DNA from: Euleptes europaea
Lineage: Eukaryota > Chordata > Lepidosauria > Squamata > Sphaerodactylidae
DNA: 64,000 nucleotides
NCBI RefSeq assembly: GCF_029931775.1
Contig: NC_079320.1
Span: forward strand, 51,911,521 to 51,975,520
Direction of reading: 5' to 3'
Part shown: piece after piece, positions 27,001 to 39,000 of the stretch
Position numbering within the stretch: the stretch's first letter is position 1
How the letters are laid out: each line of letters opens with the position of its first letter
The notes under the pieces: model-generated
Databases searched by the model: none
Told to the model about the DNA's origin: nothing
The model's input: the letters and a program-made list of their open reading frames with translations, nothing else
Position numbers and translations under genes: made by a program

Positions 27001-30000
27001 AGAGAGACCAAAGGGTAAAACCGTATATTCATAGTGTTTCCCATTACAGAGAAACCGCAGGTAACACCTGCAATCATTGTGGATTGTAATGTGAAAGTAT
27101 GTGTCCCATTAAGTCCAAAACAACAAACCACATGTGCTCATCTAGCAGTGTCAGAACCTCAGGTAATGATAGCATACGAAATTTCTTTATTTAACGAAAT
27201 CATTAACTCCCCTCAGGTTCAGAATAGGGCATTCCCCCCTTTTTTTTTGTCGACCAGGAAGAAACGAGAGTAATATCCTTGTCCCCAATCCTCAGGGGGT
27301 ACCTCCTGGATGGCTACTTTTTCTAGGAGCTCCCAGACCTCCTGTAGGAGTTGGGCGGGAGCCAGCGATGTAGAGGAAGCCGGAAGGAGGTAGGGAGGCA
27401 GTGTTTCAAACTCAATAAAATAACCATGTTTTATTATTTTAAGAACCCAACCATCATTAGTAATTGAAGACCAACTGTGGTAATAACCAGACAGACGGTC
27501 CGTAAAGGACACGGAAACATGTAGTCACGCTTGCTTAGGTTTGGTAGAGCGATTAGGCAACTGCCTGGGACCCTTCCTGAACCTGGGTCAGCCCGAGAAC
27601 TTCCTATCCTGTTGAGGATTTTGGAAGGAGGAACCGAACTGTGACTGCTGTTGGAAGGCCCCAGAGTATCCATAGGGGCGAGATGGCTGGTTGGCTTGTC
27701 TGCCAAAATATCAAGGCTTATAAGCCATTGCTGCCAGGGCTATGCCCAAAGATTTAGAATTATTTTTATTCTTTTTAAGGCGGTCAAGGAAAGGATCCAT
27801 CTGGTCACTAAAGAGCAACGTGCCCTCAAAGGGAAGGTCCTCGATACGTGCCCGCATATCATAAGGAAGGACAGACTGTCTGAGCCATGCATGCCTGAGC
27901 AACACTATAGAGGATGCCATGGCTTTGCTGGATGAGTTGGCTACATGCCGTGATGCAGCCAGTTGTTGCCTAGCCAGGGTCATGCCTTCACTTTGGACAG
28001 CTTTGGCCGATGGACGTTGATCCTCTGGCAGGGCACTAATCTGGTGTGTGTTACGTTCCCAGAGGGCATACTGGTACCTAGCCATAATGGCTGTAAAATT
28101 AGAGATGCGCAGGGCGAGGGCACTGGAAGTGTAGACCTTCCTGGCCAAGGCGTCTAGCTTCTGATCCTCCCTGTCTTGGGGCGAGGAGTGAGACCCCGAT
28201 CTGTATTTGCCCGGGAGGGCTTCCACTACCATGGAATTCGGGGGAGGATGGTGATATAAAAATTCACTGCCTTCACGGCGGATTTTATATAGGTTCTCAA
28301 CTTTCTTAGAGGAGGAAGGAACCAAAGCCGGTTTGGTCCAATTAGAATTGGCCAACTCTAAGATACTTTTCACCATAGGGAGGGCAACAGGACCTGCCTC
28401 AGGGGAATGAAAGATGTCCATAATGGAATCAATGGGTTCAGAGTCATCTGGGCAGAAATCTATGTGCAGGGCCTTAGCCATGCGAATTTACTGCTCCACA
28501 TACAAATGCACATCCCCCTGAAAGGAAGCTGCCTTAGTATCCCCCACAAATTCCTCAGGCGATGGTTGCGAGGTACGGGATTCCAAATCAGAGTCCTGCG
28601 TTGCCATGGCTTCGGACTCGAAGTGGACCAGTAACTTTAAAACCGATGGAGACCTTCAAGGAATCTCCAGAGGGGGCTCTTGCCCTGGCAGCATGCTGTC
28701 TCGAGAGGCTTCTCGATGCTGATGGTCGGTACAGGGAATCATCTCGGCGTCTGTGCCTATAACAGGGCGAATGACTCCTGTGGCCCCGGGAATGTGAGGA
28801 TGAGCAGTTGTAGCGGTTCTGTCCATGGAGACGAGATCCAGAATAGGATTTCGATGATGCACTCAAGCTGGACCGATGGCGAGAGTGTTGGTGCCGGTAA
28901 CGACGGCACCGTGAGTTGGACCGGCTCCAAGATGTGGAGCGGTAGGATTTAGACCGACGTCAGTGGAAGGACAGGTGGTGGGATCTTGACCGGTGTCGAC
29001 GGTGAGACCATGAACGGCGCCGAGAGGATCCCGACTTATGAGAGGGCGAATGGTGCCTAGAGGGGGAACGGTTCCGGGATTTGGAGCAACTCCGAACAAC
29101 TCATTGGGACCCAGAATGGCTATGCGAGCCCGATCCCTGATGAGCTGGACCCAAGCGCGACTTGGGCAAAAGCAGCAGTGCCAATTTCTCCGCCAGTCAG
29201 GGCAGGAGGGTTGCTGACAGAGCTCCAGCCTTGGGCTCCTTGCTGACTTCAGTATACGGCGATGGCTTGTCTGGAGATGGGGGGACCACATCCTTATACA
29301 ACCCCATAAGGAACTGAGTCGGGAGCTGTTCAACATCCTGGGGCCCGCTCTGAATAGAAGCAGAGGGGGTAGCCAGGGACTGATGCGGAGGTATATCCTC
29401 CAAAACAATCGTTGATGCTGGCTGATGTGAGGAGGCGTCTATGACGGAGGACTGCATGCGCACTGGAGGCTTCGACCGCGACCAGTACCGGGAAGATCTG
29501 AATGATGCTCGGTGTTGAAGGGACCGGTACCGAGACGATTCCGGATGCGATTGGCGCCGAGATGAACCACAGGATGGTGATCTGTGTCGAGGAGATCCCG
29601 ATGGAGATTTTTGGGGACTGTATTCCATGACGGGGGCAAGGAATTTGGCCAGCTTAATGAAGCTCTTAGTCGCCTTAGAAGATTCAGTGGAGGACTTATC
29701 CTGTTTTTTTTGACGTACCTCCACTCTCTTTCTGTGCTCCCCGACGAGGAATTTTCTCCGCGGGTTCCACTGAAGTGGACGATCGTGTCTCAAGACCAGC
29801 CGGTCTTTTGGAGGTCCCCTTGCCGGCGCTCAGGTAAAGGGACTCTGCGTAGAGGTGGGATGTGAGGCGATCGGTCCGGAGCCTTAGTGCCCTTTGTGTG
29901 AGCTAAGAGCAGCTCTTGCAGGTGGAAGGGATATGCCCTTCCCCCAGGCAGAGAAGGCAATCCTTGTGAACATCTAAAGTCGCCATTTTAGTACAGCAAG

Positions 30001-33000
30001 TGTGGCAAGTTTTGAAAAGTGGAGCCTTTTTTTATTCCATTATCAAAGCCGAAGCTAAGACACGTTCTCTCTCCATGGCGGCAGAAAGAGAACTGGAGGG
30101 GAGAGCGCTCCTCCCCCTGGTCACGTGACTGGGCGGGAAGGCTACATGGCCCTGGGGGGAGAGGAGCGCTCTCAATTTCGATTTTGCTGAAGCTGACAAA
30201 TCTTATCCATGGCGCGCTTGCACAGTCCTAATGTGGGACTGCATAGAAGCCACGTAGATTAAATAAGAAATACCTTATTTTGGAGGCCACGTTTAATCCA
30301 CATCTCTAGTTCTTTTTTCAATTGTTTCTCATACTGCCTTGCCTCTGTCTTAGTGATTATAATCTTGTCTTTAAAAAACTCCTCAGGATCCAGCTCCTGA
30401 AAAGAAAAAAAGAGATTTGACTACAATTGTGTATTTGAAATGTCCTCAAATAAACAAAACAGCCTCTCTGTCTCTCTCTTCCCCCTTTGGTGAGATAACA
30501 ATTGGTCTGCATACAGGCAACAATATCTAAGTAATGTTTACTTACGTGTTTCCCTGGCCAATTTGCTCTAACTTTTACCATGGTGTCGTACAACAGAATA
30601 GATTCTCTAGGAGACAGTGAAAGGTCCAAGGGGAAGCCATATTTCTCAATCTGGAAAAGTAGTAAGGCTTTTGTTGTTAATTTAATACTAAAAAAAAGAA
30701 TTCTTGAACATTGCCCTGTCGTTAATTCAAACAGGACATGATTTCCTTTTAAGCAAAGGAACATTCATTTTTTTCTTCAGTTCACTCTGTTTCTACACCT
30801 TAACTTTCTAATAAAGCTATAGGTCACTTTTTTGTCTAAGTGCTATCAACTTACATGGTCTACAGTCAGCGCAGCGCAGGGATGATAGTGATCAATAGCA
30901 AAGTCATCACCCTTCAGGGAACATACATATTTTTCTAAATCATTGTATCTCTCTCCATACGTCACTGAAAACGGAATAATCAGAAATAAGCGATCTGATA
31001 ATATTTAGATTATTAAGTCTATTGAAAATGTCAAATGCATCCTGACACAAATTTAGCATATTAACATACTTTTGAAACCCTCATGGGATTGTACAACTAC
31101 AGACTCTTTGTTGTTATATATACCGTTTGGGGAACATACCTAATTTAACCTTGTATGATGTCTTTTGCATTCCAACACCTTTCTTTCCTTTTGCCACTTT
31201 CGTAACAGCTGTGGAGTTCTGTGCTAGTTTAGCTTCAGTGTGTTGCCAGTACCTCTTTACTGACTGCAGCCAGCTTTAAAAGAAGAGAGGAGAAGAAAGA
31301 GGAAGGATAACCATTAATATTTAGAGTGTTAGACCATGGAGACAGAGGTTCAGACTACCCACTCTGCCATGAAGCTTGCTGGATGACCTTGGGCTCCAGC
31401 CACTCTAACCTATTTCACATAAAACAGGCAGATTCAAGAAGAGAGGGAAGGAGAGAAAGAGACAGACTGGGCTATATGCGCCACTTGTAAAATGCACTGT
31501 CTGAATGTAGCATGCATGGGCTTCCTTCCCACTGAACGAAGACAAAAAATGGCCCTTCAGAGATTATGGATGCCAACACAGAGTTACCAACATACCAAAA
31601 AGAAAAACAGTGTTGCTTACCTGTAACTGTTGTTCATCTAGTGGTCTTCTGTGCAGGCACACATGGGTACTGCGCATGCGCAGGCCAGCCAAGGAGAACT
31701 TATGCTGGAAAGCTCTAGAATGTTCGGGCCGCTCGCGCCCCCTCCCCGTCCAAGGCTCTTTGCGCCCAAGCGGTCATGTGATAGGGGAGGGGCGAGCGGC
31801 CGTCCCTCCAGTTCTCCACTTCGCCACCGCTGAATTGACCTAGAAGAAAGGAGCAACCCACAGCGGGGATGGTGGGAGGGATGTGTGCCTGCACAGAAGA
31901 CCACTAGATTAACAACAGTTACAGGTAAGCAACAGTTTTTCATCGGCGTGGCTTCTGTGCAGTCCCACATGGGAGAATAGCACGCTAATGAAACACAGGA
32001 GGCGGGAGTAAGGTTGCAACTAACAATTTGTTTATTAACTCCCTACAGAACTGTATTCAACACTGCCACGGAGGAGTCGCAGCGAACCCCCACATCCATG
32101 GAATAATGGCGAACAAAGGTAGCTGGACTGGACCAAGTCGCAGCCCGACATATATCCACCAGGCTAGCAGAACCCAAGAATGCTGCCGAGGCCGCCACTG
32201 CCCTGGTGGAGTGCGCTTTCAGATGCAGAGGGCAGTCCTTGCCCACCACCTGATATGCTATGGAGATGGCCTTGGTCACCCACCGGGAGATGGTCTGGGA
32301 CAAGGCCTTACGGCCCTTCTTTGGCCCAAAAAAACACACAGATTATCCTCTTTCTGATACTGCTTGGATCTGTGTAAATAAAATAAAAGTGCCCTCCTTA
32401 CATCCAGCGTGTGCAAGCGTCTTTCCTCATTCATTTGAGGGTTCAGAAAGAAAGTAGGCAGCACTATGTCCTGGGAAGTATGGAGCGTGGAAACTACCTT
32501 GGGAAGGAAATCCACACTAGTACAGAGGACCACCCTATCAGTATACACCTTAAGAAAGGGCGGGTCATGACGCAGGGCAGACGTCACTGACCCTCCTGAC
32601 CGACGTAATGGCCACCAGAAATGCTACCTTGTAGCTGAGGTAGTACAACGCACAGGAGGATAGCGGCTCAAACGGCTTGGTCATTAGTTGAGACAGTACC
32701 CTGGTAAGGTTCCACTGTAGTAGAGGTGCCCTAACCGGAGGGAAAATGTTATTAAGACCTTTTAGGAACCGTTTACACAAGGGGTGGGAGAACAGAGACC
32801 AACCCCCCACTCCCTCATGTAGCGACAAAATAGCCGCTAAATAAACTTTCACTGATGAATTCGCCAGCCCCTTTACCTTCAGGGATAAAAGATACTCGAG
32901 CACCCTAGCTAGAGGGCAGGAACTTGGATTAAGACCTTTGTCCACTGCCTACCTCTCAAATCCCTTCCACTTGCTACTATAGGAACGTCTGGTGGAAAGT

Positions 33001-36000
33001 TTTCTAGCAGCTACCAGTACCTCAGTGACTGCACTGGGGATGTCCCCCACTACTAGATGAGCCACGCCGTGAGGTGGAGCAAAGCAGGGTCGTGATGTCA
33101 CATGTTGCCAATCAATATCATGTCTGGGGCTACCAGGAGTTCCCAAAACCGCCCCTGGAACAGCTTCCACAGCAGAGGAAACCATGGCCTCTTTGACCAG
33201 AACGGGGCTATCAGGATCACCCGGGCCTTTTCTGTTGCCAGTTTGCCTACCACTCTGTGGACGAGAGGGATTAAGGGAAAGGGGTACATCAACTGCCCCG
33301 TCCACGGGATCTGAAACGCACCCCCTATCGATCGTGGATCCCATGAAGCCCTTGAACAGAAGATGGAGCACTTTGTGTTTGCCTCAGTTGCAAATAAGTC
33401 CACGGAGGGGGCACCCCAACGAGCCACTACCTGATCCAGAATGTGATTGTTTAATAACCACTCGTGTAGCCTGTCCTGCAATATGAATGGCCGTAAGAGA
33501 GGTGTGGTGTTGAACCGCCCACTCCCAAATGAAAATGGCCTCTTCGCAGAGCCGTCTTGATCCTGTACCACCCTGTTTGTTTATGTAGTACTCTGCGACG
33601 ATGTCTGTCGTGATCAGGATCCGTTTTCCTTGCAGCGTCCCTGTGAAAGAAACCAGAGCGTACCTTATAGCCCTGAGCTCCAAAAGGTTAATATGCAGCT
33701 GGGCATCCTCCATGGACCACCTCCCCTTGATTTGTAGGTGGCCACAATGCGCCCCCCAACCCATCAGGGAAGCGTCTGTGAACAGCTGAACATCGTGGGA
33801 TGGCACTTCGAATTGCACCCCTGTAAGCAGGCTGCAGTCCCCACCCCACCAATTCAGGGACCGTATTACCACCCTAGGGATAGAGAGCATCTTGCCCTGT
33901 TTATCCATATTTGGCTGGAAATGCTGCAAAAACCACAATGCAGAGGCCTCATCTTAAGCCTGGCCAGTGGTACCACTGCCGTGGTGGAAGCCATAAGTCC
34001 CAAAAGCTTCTGGACGCCAATAGCTCGCTGAAAGCGATTCCTTTGAAAGGCTTCTACCATAGATTGAATTGCCCTTACTCTCTGAAGGGGTGGAAATAAT
34101 TTGGCCTGTTGGGAATCCAGCACTACCCCAATGAATTCAACAGTCTGCGTGGGTTCCAGCCTAGACTTAAGTCACATTAACAATTAGCCCCAATTTGTCC
34201 ACGAGACGTAAGATGATATCGACACTCTGTCTGACCTCACTGGGGGAAGAGCCAACCACCAACCAGTCGTCCAGATAGGGGAATATAACAACTCCTTGCT
34301 GAGCCAGGTAACAGATTACCTCCCCTACACATTTAGTGAACACTCGGGGGCGGTAGCCAACCCGAAGGGCAAAACATTGTATTGAAACTGGGCACCTTCA
34401 CAGGAAAAGCGGATAAATTTCCTGCATGATTCATGAATGGTGATGTGAAAATAGGCATCCTTGAGGTCCATCACCGCAAAGAGTGCCCCAGGGCTCAACA
34501 GGGTCCCAATCTCGTGGACTGACACCATTCGGAAGGGTCTGACACGAATAAACTTGTTCAATCATTTGAGATCCAAAATGGGCCTCTTACCATCCCCTTT
34601 CTTGTCTATTAGAAATTAGTGGGAGTAAAACCCTCTGTCACACTGGTCCACTGGCACTTGGCTGATTGCCCCCTTTTGGAGCAACTCATCTTTCAACACC
34701 TGAGGAGCCTGTGCATCCCTTGGCAGAGGGAGCAAAGAAGGAGGACAATGAAGCCATTCCAAGAAATAACCTTTCTTTATTATGGACAACACCCATTGAT
34801 CAGCCGAAATAAGGCACCATTCTGAATAGTATGCAAACAGTCTATTCAGGAACCGTAAGGAAGGTAACTCCAAAAGTGGGGCGGTTAGTCATTGTGCCCC
34901 CTTTTTGGGGTTTGGTTTGCCCTGTGGGGATCTATCACCCCGTTTCCCCCTCTTCTTGGAAGGGAACCGCCTTTGATCCAATGCATTAAAGGATTGGCGG
35001 TTTTGGCTCGAAAACTGGTAGGGCGTAAATCGGTATCCCCTGTTATAGAAAGAGGGATTTTGTCTGGGCTTGTATCTGGGCCGAAATGCTGGGGCTGAAG
35101 ATGTGGGTGCTGTGATACCCAAAGACTTCGCGACGGCCCGGTCCTTTTTGTATTTATGCAGGTACTCATCCGAGGCCTGATTAAAAAGAGCCCATTCATC
35201 AAATGGCATGTCCTCTAACCTATTCTTGGCTTCTTGTGGTAAGTTAGAGAAGCCAAGAGAAGCGTCTGAGTGCCACACTAAATGCTAAAGTTTTGCTGGC
35301 AACATCGGCAGCCTGTCTTGCCGCATAAAGTTGATGGCAGCCCAGCCTATAGCCTTCTGACTGCATAGCCTTAGCTACCTTAATCTTTTCCTCTGTAACT
35401 TCAGAGAAGAGATTAGTAATATGCTTCCATAGCAACATTTGGTAGCGACCCATCAAGGCACTATGGTTGGCTACCCTTAGGCCTAAGGAGCCTGCCGAAT
35501 AAAGTCTCCGACCCATCAGATCTAGTTTCCTGCCCTCCTTATTGGAGGGAGAGGAATGGGACCCCGCTTTCCCTCTGGCTGGAAGAGTGTCAGCTACTAG
35601 AGAGCTACTGGGGGGATGTTGATACAGACACGGGAATTCCCCTTCTTGAACTTTATAGAAATTATCCACCTTCTGAGGGATGGGGGGGTAAGAAGCTGGC
35701 TTGGCCCAGTTGGTAAGGGCAACACCTCGTATACCCGTCACCATGGGAATGGCGACAGGCTCTGTCTCAGGGGAGTAGAGGACGTCCATTATAGGGTCCT
35801 CTTCTCTAGACTGCGTTGGATCAACTTTAAGTTCCAGGGCCTTGGCCATTCTGGCCAATTGCTCATTGTAACCCCTAATGTCCTCTGAAGGAGAAACCGG
35901 GAAAGGGTCTCCGACGACATCATCAGGGAAAGGCCAGAAAGAGGTCTCAGAACCCCTATGGGACAACTTAGAGTCCTCCTCAGAGTCCGAAGGATCGGGG

Positions 36001-39000
36001 GGAAAGACCTGCCTCGACTGACGCCCCGTCTCTCTCGGTACCAAGGCACTCGACGTTGAAGCTTTCGGTCCCCTGTCTCTTGGAGATCTGGAACGGCCTC
36101 TCGACGTCGAAGCGCGGTGTCGCGAATGAGACGGACTCATTCGTCATCGACGATCCTCACAGCTCCTTTTGGAGGAATATGAATACCAGTGCCGCTTGGT
36201 ACTCCGACGTGGCGATGCTTCTCGGCGCCGTGATGACTCTTTGGGTGAGTCACGGTGTTGCAGCGAGTCTCGACGCCGGTTATCCCTCTGATGCGGAGGG
36301 GGGGAATGGCAGCATGAGCAGTTGCCTCTCCGGTCCCAGTACCGACGGGCTCGGTAGCAATCACTACGGTGAGACTCTGCCGAATGTCGGGAGCATAACT
36401 CGGAGTCGGACTGGAGATCTGGAATCACTATAACATCGTGGTCCGAAGGAGAGAAGTACATCAGGTCCTCTCGAGGGGACCGTTTTCTCTTAGGGGAGAT
36501 AGAGAGTCCCCGATCCCTGGGATCCTTGCTTCTAGAAGGGGCGCGACTGCGGCGTCCCTTGGACGAAGCGGGCGAAGGGAGAAAAGTCTCACCCGACTTA
36601 GAAGAGCGGCGGTGCCGGTCGCCTGGGCTCCGTTCCACCGGCAGGAGGGGAGATAGCTGTAAGTCGCCCCTTAGCGAGGACGGTTGGGAAAAGGATGTCG
36701 AGGGATTCTTTGACACCAATCCTTCCTTAGTTGCCGACCCCTCCTTAGGCAATGATGCACTCTTCGGCACCGAGTCCTTCTTCAGTGTCGAACCATCCTT
36801 CGACGCTGACTTCTTCTTCTTCAATGTCGAGGGTGAAGAGTGAGGCGCATCCCCGTCTTGACGAGGAGGTGTATCAGGCACCCCCTTACTCTTCGAAGAG
36901 GACGTCGCTTGTTTGGAAGATCCAATTTTTTCGCCTTCTTTTTAGACGAAGAAGGGGACTTTTTTGAAGGGGCTCCGGGGACTGGAGCGAGGGATTGCTC
37001 ATATAAATAAGCCTTGAGCTTAAGGTCTCTGTCCTGGCGGGAACGATGAGTGAGCACCCTGCAATGCCTGCAGGCGCCGCGATATGAGCTTCCCCCAAAC
37101 AATAAATGCATTCCTCGTGCTCATCTAACTGCAACATCTTGTAGCCACACGAAGAAAACTTTTTAAATAGAGCCATCATATCATCCATATGACGCAAAAT
37201 CAAGAGCTTACCAAAAAATCGTTCTTACTCACACGGCGGCGAAGAAAGAACTGGAGGGACGGCCGCTCGCCCCTCCCCTATCACATGACCGCTTGGGCGC
37301 AAAGAGCCTCGGACGGGGAGGGGGCACGAGTGGCCCGAACATTCTAGAGCTTTCCAGCATAAGTTCTCCTTGGCTGGCCTGCGCATGCGCAGTACCCATG
37401 TGGGACTGCACAGAAGCCACACCAATGAACAGCCTGTTACTTGATCTACAGGAATCAGCAGAAGATGCTTATCACTCACAGAAGTGAGTGTCCTCATTCA
37501 CTGATGTCTGAAGATCAAGCTGCAGTTAAGAACAAAGGACCGAACCTATGCAATATAAAATTCCAAAAGCATAATTTAAAAATGAGTTCACCTCACAATT
37601 TTTGCACAGTTCTTACTCTTTGAGATGTTCTGGGTTGCTAACAGTTGCAGAAAGAGCCAAAAATGAACATCGAATCATAACCAAGAGATGCTCCCAAACC
37701 TCTGCACCAATTTCACCTCCAAGACAGTGGACCTGAAGAAAATAAAATGCCATAGATGTGGATATTGTATGATAGCTACATTGGTACTTGTCTTGATATA
37801 TTATGGTATGACACAGATTTCATACATGCTACATTATGGTATGACACACATTTCATACTTGCTATCTATACAACCTGTGAGAGACCTGCTGTTTGGGGAG
37901 AGGAATATCAGCTCTATGGGGCATATTTTGCCTTCACCATACCAGTGTCCACAACAGATGCCCGTTACTTTCCTCCATCAGAGTGAATAGCAACCACTTA
38001 CTTATATGGGAGACTATTATGGGTTGCACTTGGGGACACCACTGGGGTGCAGATCCCTTTTCCTGGTGATCTAGCTACATGCAAGCAGCAGGGTTAATCC
38101 CTTTTCAACTGCATCCCAGATTTCAACCCACGTACTTTGTCTTGGATGACTCTGTAACTAGTAACCACTTATTAATTACCATTAATTGTTATTACCACTT
38201 GATATGCAGACTAAAATATACTGGAACATCACTAAAAGTGTACTGGAACATAACTAAAAGACGTGTTGGAACAGCAGGCAGTATGTGTGAAGTATAAAAG
38301 TGAGAAAAGGTCAAAAGGCTGAAGTTCCTGGGAGATTACAAATGATGTGACAATAAATAGACTAAAATCCCTAGAAGATCATGAGTGGGGTGAGAATAAA
38401 CAGCAAGAGGAGCAAATAGTGCAAATAAGAGATAAGAGAAAGAATGTGCCAATTAATAAGACAGATGATAAGGCCAAGTGAATAAAAGCAGAAATGTTTA
38501 TCAAGTTATGAAGACGGAGCAGACCTGAAGGTTAAAAGCAGGAGCACAGCTAAAACAAATCAGGGACCAACATGAGATGGTGAGCAGGTTGAATCCAGTT
38601 GAAAAGGGGGAGTTCTCCCTTCAAACAAACCTTAAGGCTCATGGAATATGGTGTAATTTGAAGGATTGCATCCCATTTACCTGACACAGATGATTCACCA
38701 ATTACCTCCTGTGTCTCCTGCTCCAGCAAGATACTCAATGTCTATTTTTCTTGGACTTTCTCTCTGCCTTATATGGAATAATCTTGAACATCACAATATT
38801 TTCTTCGAATTCTTTTTTTTTTTAAATTACAATACTTTCTTCAGACCAACTTTCTGCAGAGACTACAAGGCAACACTCTCGCATTCTCCAAGGTCAATTT
38901 TCTTCAAAGAGTGCAAGGGAACAGACTACTGGGAACAGACTACCTTTTTCTAGGAACTCATGCAGATATCAGGTCAACTTCAGCATGAGTAGGTGAGCAA

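Larger units (their letters stand above)
24278..30258 (-). mobile_element. DIRS-family tyrosine-recombinase retroelement A (broken fossil)
   Basis: About 5.98 kb, same orientation as DDX60, filling the intron between exons 22 and 21. It has inverted terminal repeats at 24278-24465 and about 30070-30258. An internal complementary region at 24532-24629 reproduces the complements of both ends, joined. The parts in 5' to 3' order on the minus strand are: Gag-like region about 29860-27700, rich in Arg and Ser; reverse transcriptase about 27600-26430 with FPYLDDW near 26920; RNase H about 26400-25680; tyrosine recombinase about 25700-24670 with HS.RA and HY motifs. The reading frames are broken in several places. 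Presence of nearly all parts and still-similar terminal repeats suggest moderate age. The family call rests on the recombinase plus the complementary region; LTR/Gypsy is excluded because it has an integrase and direct repeats. Confidence 0.93.
31603..37428 (-). mobile_element. DIRS-family tyrosine-recombinase retroelement B (broken fossil)
   Basis: About 5.83 kb, same orientation as DDX60, in the intron between exons 18 and 17. Terminal inverted repeats of about 225 bp (31603-31830 and about 37235-37428) differ at only a few bases, so it is younger-looking than element A and of a different subfamily. Internal complementary region 31883-31979. Parts in 5' to 3' order on the minus strand: Gag-like about 37200-34890, RS-rich in 36880-35960; reverse transcriptase about 34880-33870 with FPYLDDW near 34275 and DLKDAYFHI; RNase H and a following VDLFAT domain about 33940-33100; tyrosine recombinase about 33370-32040 with RRVSD, HSTRA and RHY. 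Broken in several places. Confidence 0.94.

Noticed and set aside
35244-36881. A host SR-rich splicing protein gene
   Set aside because: It occupies the Gag position of DIRS B, reads in the element's sense and ends with the element.
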